This document shows positions 60,165 through 64,000 of a stretch of DNA of 64,000 nt, one piece after another. The translations under genes and the position numbers were made by a program. Position 1 is the stretch's first letter. Every line of letters starts with the position of its first letter. The DNA is from Salinimicrobium profundisediminis. GTDB taxonomy: Bacteria; Bacteroidota; Bacteroidia; Flavobacteriales; Flavobacteriaceae. The notes beneath the pieces are model-generated. The model saw only the letters and a program-made list of their open reading frames with translations. It was not told the origin of the DNA and did no database searches. Location of the stretch: the NCBI RefSeq assembly GCF_026241755.1, contig NZ_JAPJDA010000002.1:62001-126000 (forward strand), written 5' to 3'.

Positions 60165-61118
60165 TTATACATGATGTACTTCCTTGATTCCTTCCAACAT
60201 TTGGGAAGTCATTTTCTCGAGGTCAAATTCATGCCTCCAGCCCCAGTCCTGGCGGGCAGCAGAATCATCAATGCTTGATGGCCACGAATCGGCTATTGCC
60301 TGTCTAAAATCGGGATCGTAAGAAATTTCAAAATCAGGAATATGTTTTTGTATTGAAGCAGCAAGTGTCTCTGGAGTGAAGTTAAGAGCAGAAAGATTGT
60401 AAGAAGATCTTATTTTCACATTCTCAGCCGGGGCTTCCATTAAAGAAATCGTGGCTCTAATAGCATCATCCATAAACATCATAGGCAGCTCGGTATCCTC
60501 TTTTAGGAAAGAGGTATATTTTTCGGTTTTCAGGGCCTCATGGTAAATCTCCACAGCATAATCTGTAGTACCACCGCCGGGCAGTGTCTTATAACTAATC
60601 AACCCCGGATAACGGATACTTCTTACATCAACGCCAAATTTCCTGTGATAATATTCACACCAGCGCTCCCCGGCCTGTTTGCTTATTCCATAAACCGTAG
60701 TTGGCTCCATGATAGTGGTTTGAGGAGTATTTTGTTTAGGCGTGGTAGGCCCAAATACAGCAATACTTGACGGCCAAAAAACCTTGCTCACTTTTCCATC
60801 TTTTGCAAGGTTAAGAACGTGGAACAAAGAATCCATGTTCAATGCCCAGCCTTTCATGGGAAACTTTTCGGCTGTAGCACTCAGCATTGCTGCCATTAAG
60901 TATACTTCATCAATATCATATTGAATAACAAGGTCTTCAATTTGATGATAGTTGGTAGCATCGGCGATCTCAAAAGGGCCAGAAGCCATCAGCTCTTTGC
61001 TTCCTTCCCTAATGTCACAGGCAATTATATTATCTTTTCCCTGTTTTTCCCGCAGGGCCATAGTAAGTTCGGTTCCTATTTGCCCGCAAGCACCAATTAT
61101 CAATATCTTTGAAGCCAT
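60165..61118 (-). CDS. L-threonine 3-dehydrogenase, SDR type (NAD-dependent)
   Basis: A 317-residue extended short-chain dehydrogenase. The NAD-binding motif is KILIIGACGQIGTELTMALR (GxxGxxG) at the N-terminus; VFWPSSIAVFGP and YGISKQAGERWCEYYHRKFG contain the catalytic Ser/Tyr/Lys; SIRYPGLISYKTLPGGGTTD and LPMMFMDDAIRATISLM are typical of the SDR-type threonine dehydrogenase, known from flavobacteria and animals, which makes 2-amino-3-oxobutyrate. A UDP-glucose 4-epimerase-like function is less likely. A minus-strand -7 element TATCTTTG lies at 61144-61151. It stands alone; a 2-amino-3-ketobutyrate CoA ligase gene is not in the window. Confidence 0.9.
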   Translation of the reverse strand: MASKILIIGACGQIGTELTMALREKQGKDNIIACDIREGSKELMASGPFEIADATNYHQIEDLVIQYDIDEVYLMAAMLSATAEKFPMKGWALNMDSLFHVLNLAKDGKVSKVFWPSSIAVFGPTTPKQNTPQTTIMEPTTVYGISKQAGERWCEYYHRKFGVDVRSIRYPGLISYKTLPGGGTTDYAVEIYHEALKTEKYTSFLKEDTELPMMFMDDAIRATISLMEAPAENVKIRSSYNLSALNFTPETLAASIQKHIPDFEISYDPDFRQAIADSWPSSIDDSAARQDWGWRHEFDLEKMTSQMLEGIKEVHHV

Positions 61119-61143
61119 AAAAGTTTCTTTTTTTAAGTAGCAG

Positions 61144-61151
61144 CAAAGATA
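61144..61151 (-). promoter_or_regulatory. -7 element of the threonine dehydrogenase gene
   Basis: Read on the minus strand the octamer is TATCTTTG, 25 bases upstream of the start codon. Confidence 0.5.
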
Positions 61152-61250
61152 TTCAATTCAGGAAAGATGAGAAATTCCCTGGTCCTAAATCCGGGGCCAT
61201 TTTGGATATAATGACTTAAAAAAACTGTACGAAAAGCATATCTTTAGAAA

Positions 61251-61832
61251 ATGAGAAAAATTGTTCTGTTATTGAGTTTTGTCTCCTTCTTTTCCTGCGG
61301 AGAAAAACAGGAAGCACCGGTTTCTCCAATTGATTCTGAAAAATCATTTTTAGATCCTTTGGAGGTAAACACTACCCGCTCGGTAAATCTTTTACCTAAA
61401 GCCAGGGAGGTTGCCGGAGAGTGGCTCGCATACGCCACTGCACAGAACGAAATTCAGAATTTAGAAAACAGTACAGGGCAGGAAATACTCAGCTCGGCAA
61501 ATAATCTCGTACAGATCATGGAAAACCTGCGTACCACCATTCCTGATTCTTTAAAAAGCACAGCGGTTGAAGCCCGTGCCAATGTTCTCTATACCAAAGC
61601 ACAGATACTCCATCAACTTTCAAATAAAAAACAAAAGAACCCCGACGAAATACTTGATCTTGCTGAAGACATGATCACCGAATTTGATAATTTCAAGTTG
61701 CAGCTCAACGAACTTTTCCTGAAGACCCCTGAAAATTTTGAAACGGAACTTGACCGGGAATTTCAAGAGCCCCTGGAACCCGACAGTACCGGAACCATTC
61801 CCCTATTTCGCAGAAATGTTGAAAGGCAGTGA
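61251..61832 (+). CDS. Helical lipoprotein, function unknown
   Basis: A 193-residue protein with a lipoprotein signal KIVLLLSFVSFFSCGEKQEA (lipobox Cys near residue 17). The mature part is predicted helical and polar: SVNLLPKAREVAGEWLAYAT, SANNLVQIMENLRTTIPDSL, VLYTKAQILHQLSNKKQ and MITEFDNFKLQLNELFLKTP. I recognise no family. It lies alone, divergent from the threonine dehydrogenase gene. A likely outer-membrane anchored helical protein. Confidence 0.65.
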   Translation: MRKIVLLLSFVSFFSCGEKQEAPVSPIDSEKSFLDPLEVNTTRSVNLLPKAREVAGEWLAYATAQNEIQNLENSTGQEILSSANNLVQIMENLRTTIPDSLKSTAVEARANVLYTKAQILHQLSNKKQKNPDEILDLAEDMITEFDNFKLQLNELFLKTPENFETELDREFQEPLEPDSTGTIPLFRRNVERQ

Positions 61833-62046
61833 TTTAAACGGAAACAAGAATCACGAGACTAAAGGCAAGACTTTTTTAAATATTCAAACACCAAATTCAC
61901 AACAATTTTTCAAAAAACATCTTGGCGAATCTGTGCAATAAGCGGTAAACCTTTTAAAGGAAAAAGGTATATTAAATATTGTATAATCTAAAATAAAACT
62001 GCCTCCTGGAACTTTACTAAGCATTGATCACCTGAGCGGTAAATAA

Positions 62047-63558
62047 CTATTCTTTCTCCCTCGCTGCAGGATCCTTAGGCGCCAGCGGTAAAAAGGCAGG
62101 ACCTTCAATCACTTCTCCTGTTGCCTTGAACCTGCTTCCGTGACAGGGGCAATCCCAGCTTTTCTCGGCATCGTTCCAGTCTACTATACAATCCATATGG
62201 GTACAAACGGCCGACTGGCAATGTACCTGTCCCTTTTCATCTTTAAAAACAGCCCATTTTTCATTCTCTACTTCCACTACTTTTCCCTGGTCGGCAGCAA
62301 TTTCATCAAAAGAACCGGCTTCAGCTTTTCCAGGCAGGTCTTTGATGTATTGTTTGGCTACATTGAGGTTTTCCTTGATGAAATTCTTTGCCGACTTAAC
62401 AGGGGTGAACCTGGATGCTTTATAGAGATCACTCCACTCATTTTCCCTGTTATTAAGCTGGTCATTTAAGATCATAGCCGAAAGCACCCCATACGTAAGT
62501 CCATCTGTAGAAAAACCTGTGGCGATATAAATATTGTCATCAGAACTTTCGCCTATATACGGCAACCCATCTGCAGGTTTGTAATGCTGTGCACTCCACT
62601 CATAATCTATTGAAGCAACATCAAAATGTTTTCTGGCATTCTGTTCCAACTTTTTGAAGAAACAGCTGTAATCATCCTCCTGTCCAACTTTGTGATGGCC
62701 ACCTAACACCAGCACATAATTATCTTCTCCCTTGCTGTATGTGCGCATTGAAGTATGAAAGTCGGCCTCTGTGTCCCAGTAAATACCATCGGGAAAATCA
62801 CCTGAGTTTAATTTAGCTGCAATTGCATATTCCCGGTAAGGATAAAGTGCGGTTTGCAAGCCATAAATTCCCTTGGGAGTATGGGTGGCTAAAATGACCT
62901 TTTTGGCAGTTACTTTAGCGCTATCGGTTGAAAGTACAAGATCTTCCTCCTTTTCAATATGGTGGACCTCCGAATTTTCGAAGATCCTGCAATTTGCACT
63001 GTCAATTTTTTCTGCAAGCCCCCTCACAAACGCAGCAGGATTGAACTGGGCCTGCCCTTCTACCTTTATCGCCATACTCACTTTTACAGGTATGGGTAAG
63101 TCGTGTACTTCTTCTACCGGCAACCTGTAATGAGCAGCAGCTTTGATCTCCTTCTCTATGGTCTCGTCCTTTTTTTCTGTCTCGCTAAATAGATACCACG
63201 GCACGCGCTTAAAACTGCAATTAATCTGGTATTTATTTACCAGTTCCTCTACCAGGTTTACTGCCTGTCCCCGCGATTGCGCCACTCTTGAAGCTGTATC
63301 TTCATTCCATTTGCTTTGAATGTGATGCAGGCGCTTATCTACCATAGCGTAGAGGTTTCCTGTAGAATCGCCAGTGGTTCCTCCACTTATAGTACCTGCT
63401 TCAAGAAGCACTACCTTTTTACCCGATTTTGCCAAAAGGTATGCGGTTGTAATGCCGGTAATCCCTCCCCCAATAATGGCTATTTCGGCACTAATATTTT
63501 CATTCAGTTTGGGGAAGTTCGTGTTCGGGGCGGCTGATTTCCAGAAAGATCGTGTCAT
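62047..63558 (-). CDS. FAD-dependent oxidoreductase (DAO type) with C-terminal Rieske domain
   Basis: A 503-residue protein starting at ATG 63558 ([20 protein letters not shown]); an upstream start at 63606 is less likely. FAD is bound at [20 protein letters not shown] (GxGxxG) and [17 protein letters not shown]. The end carries a Rieske [2Fe-2S] domain with both ligand pairs: [11 protein letters not shown] (CxH) and [20 protein letters not shown] (CxxH). This architecture is found in DadA-like oxidoreductases of bacilli and Bacteroidota; the substrate is not established. It is monocistronic, divergent from the last gene. Confidence 0.9.
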   Translation of the reverse strand: MTRSFWKSAAPNTNFPKLNENISAEIAIIGGGITGITTAYLLAKSGKKVVLLEAGTISGGTTGDSTGNLYAMVDKRLHHIQSKWNEDTASRVAQSRGQAVNLVEELVNKYQINCSFKRVPWYLFSETEKKDETIEKEIKAAAHYRLPVEEVHDLPIPVKVSMAIKVEGQAQFNPAAFVRGLAEKIDSANCRIFENSEVHHIEKEEDLVLSTDSAKVTAKKVILATHTPKGIYGLQTALYPYREYAIAAKLNSGDFPDGIYWDTEADFHTSMRTYSKGEDNYVLVLGGHHKVGQEDDYSCFFKKLEQNARKHFDVASIDYEWSAQHYKPADGLPYIGESSDDNIYIATGFSTDGLTYGVLSAMILNDQLNNRENEWSDLYKASRFTPVKSAKNFIKENLNVAKQYIKDLPGKAEAGSFDEIAADQGKVVEVENEKWAVFKDEKGQVHCQSAVCTHMDCIVDWNDAEKSWDCPCHGSRFKATGEVIEGPAFLPLAPKDPAAREKE

Positions 63559-63696
63559 AAAAAAAGGTGTTTTTCTAAAGGTAACAACCCTTGTTCCTGC
63601 TGCCAATTGTATTAAGTTAGTTTTTTGTTAATCCTGCCACCGCTAAAATTTTGTAACAATTGCTTCAGAATGACGTCTATAAACAAAACATTCTCA

Positions 63697-64000
63697 ATGA
63701 AATCCCTCTTAGTATTCTTTCTGTTTCTCCAGGCTGCTTTTGTTCAGGCACAGGAAATCAAAGCCAAAGTGCTTGATGCCGGTACTAAACAACCTATCCC
63801 TTACGCGAATGTTGTTTTTGGTGAAAACCGCGGACTCGTTACCAATGAAGAAGGCTACTTCAGCTATAATGCCGAAGAAGATAAACTTCCCGAAATAGTG
63901 AAGATCTCCTCTTTAGGGTACGAACTCCTTGAGGTTACCCCCGCTGAAATTTCCGAAGGAATTATTTACCTAAAACCCGCATCTATTGAACTGGGCGAAG
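63697..64000 (+). CDS. Exported CarboxypepD_reg-like protein, N-terminal part (runs off the window)
   Basis: The frame is open to the end of the window. The start is put at ATG 63697, which gives a clean signal peptide (MKSLLVFFLFLQAAFVQAQE); an in-frame ATG at 63670 would add nine residues. Residues 20-100 form a carboxypeptidase-regulatory-like domain: IKAKVLDAGTKQPIPYANVV, RGLVTNEEGYFSYNAEEDKL and VKISSLGYELLEVTPAEISE. In Bacteroidota this domain opens TonB-dependent receptors and other outer-membrane or surface proteins. Which type cannot be decided from 101 residues. Confidence 0.85.
   Translation, partial: MKSLLVFFLFLQAAFVQAQEIKAKVLDAGTKQPIPYANVVFGENRGLVTNEEGYFSYNAEEDKLPEIVKISSLGYELLEVTPAEISEGIIYLKPASIELGE

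Overview
The window is a stretch of chromosome from a member of the Bacteroidota, most likely a marine Flavobacteriaceae (Gramella/Salinimicrobium/Salegentibacter-like; the genus is a guess). The evidence is Bacteroidota-type promoters (TAnnTTTG, sometimes with TTG or TTTG 19-21 bases upstream), many short lipoproteins with an S-C lipobox, CarboxypepD_reg-like and PorT-like outer-membrane proteins, a FucP-type sugar transporter, the proA-proB gene order and a DUF2723 membrane protein. Most genes are housekeeping genes in short operons separated by clear hairpin terminators.

Layout. 1-2514: end of a DUF2723 protein and a polysaccharide deacetylase. 2575-11243: an accessory island. It starts with an IntI/Xer-like tyrosine recombinase and holds a VapBC-type module, a Kelch protein, an outer-membrane protein, a MntA-HepT module, a deoxyribosyltransferase/TIR-like protein and several small or lipoprotein genes. 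Much of 3784-9600 looks richer in A+T than its flanks. Two genes in it are followed by near-identical long imperfect hairpins that resemble integron attC sites, and an 82-84 bp direct repeat brackets the MntA-HepT block. 11452-19965: a PLP enzyme, a thioredoxin-like protein without CxxC, a membrane metallophosphoesterase, a sugar MFS transporter and DNA polymerase I. 20089-20766: a HigBA-type module behind palindromic operator candidates.

21901-26631 is a translation block (rplM-rpsI, rpsB, tsf, pyrH, frr). 26756-32868 holds an RND/MMPL exporter, asnS, rpoN and a membrane protein. 32863-36046 (minus strand) is an ExbB / membrane protein / ExbD / ExbD / PorT-like group, an envelope energy-transduction unit. 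A tRNA-Ser(GGA) follows. 36301-39275 (minus) carries asparaginase, an acyltransferase and TatD. 40013-44150 (minus) holds both specific subunits of 2-oxoglutarate dehydrogenase. 44806-45780 (minus) is a polyprenyl diphosphate synthase. 45938-52553 is a complete TetR-controlled tripartite RND efflux operon. 52685-54686 is proA-proB. 54783-55755 is a non-coding array of about 227-bp tandem repeats. 55976-64000 holds aspS, a ClC channel, a cold-shock protein, SDR-type threonine dehydrogenase, a lipoprotein, a FAD/Rieske oxidoreductase and the start of a CarboxypepD_reg-like secreted protein.

The most interesting part is 2575-8907: a recombinase with an IntI-like C-terminal end next to toxin/defence-like genes, each carrying an attC-like hairpin at the same short distance after its stop codon. 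That is what a diverged, integron-like cassette system in Bacteroidota would look like. Everything was read by eye; no alignments or folding programs were run.
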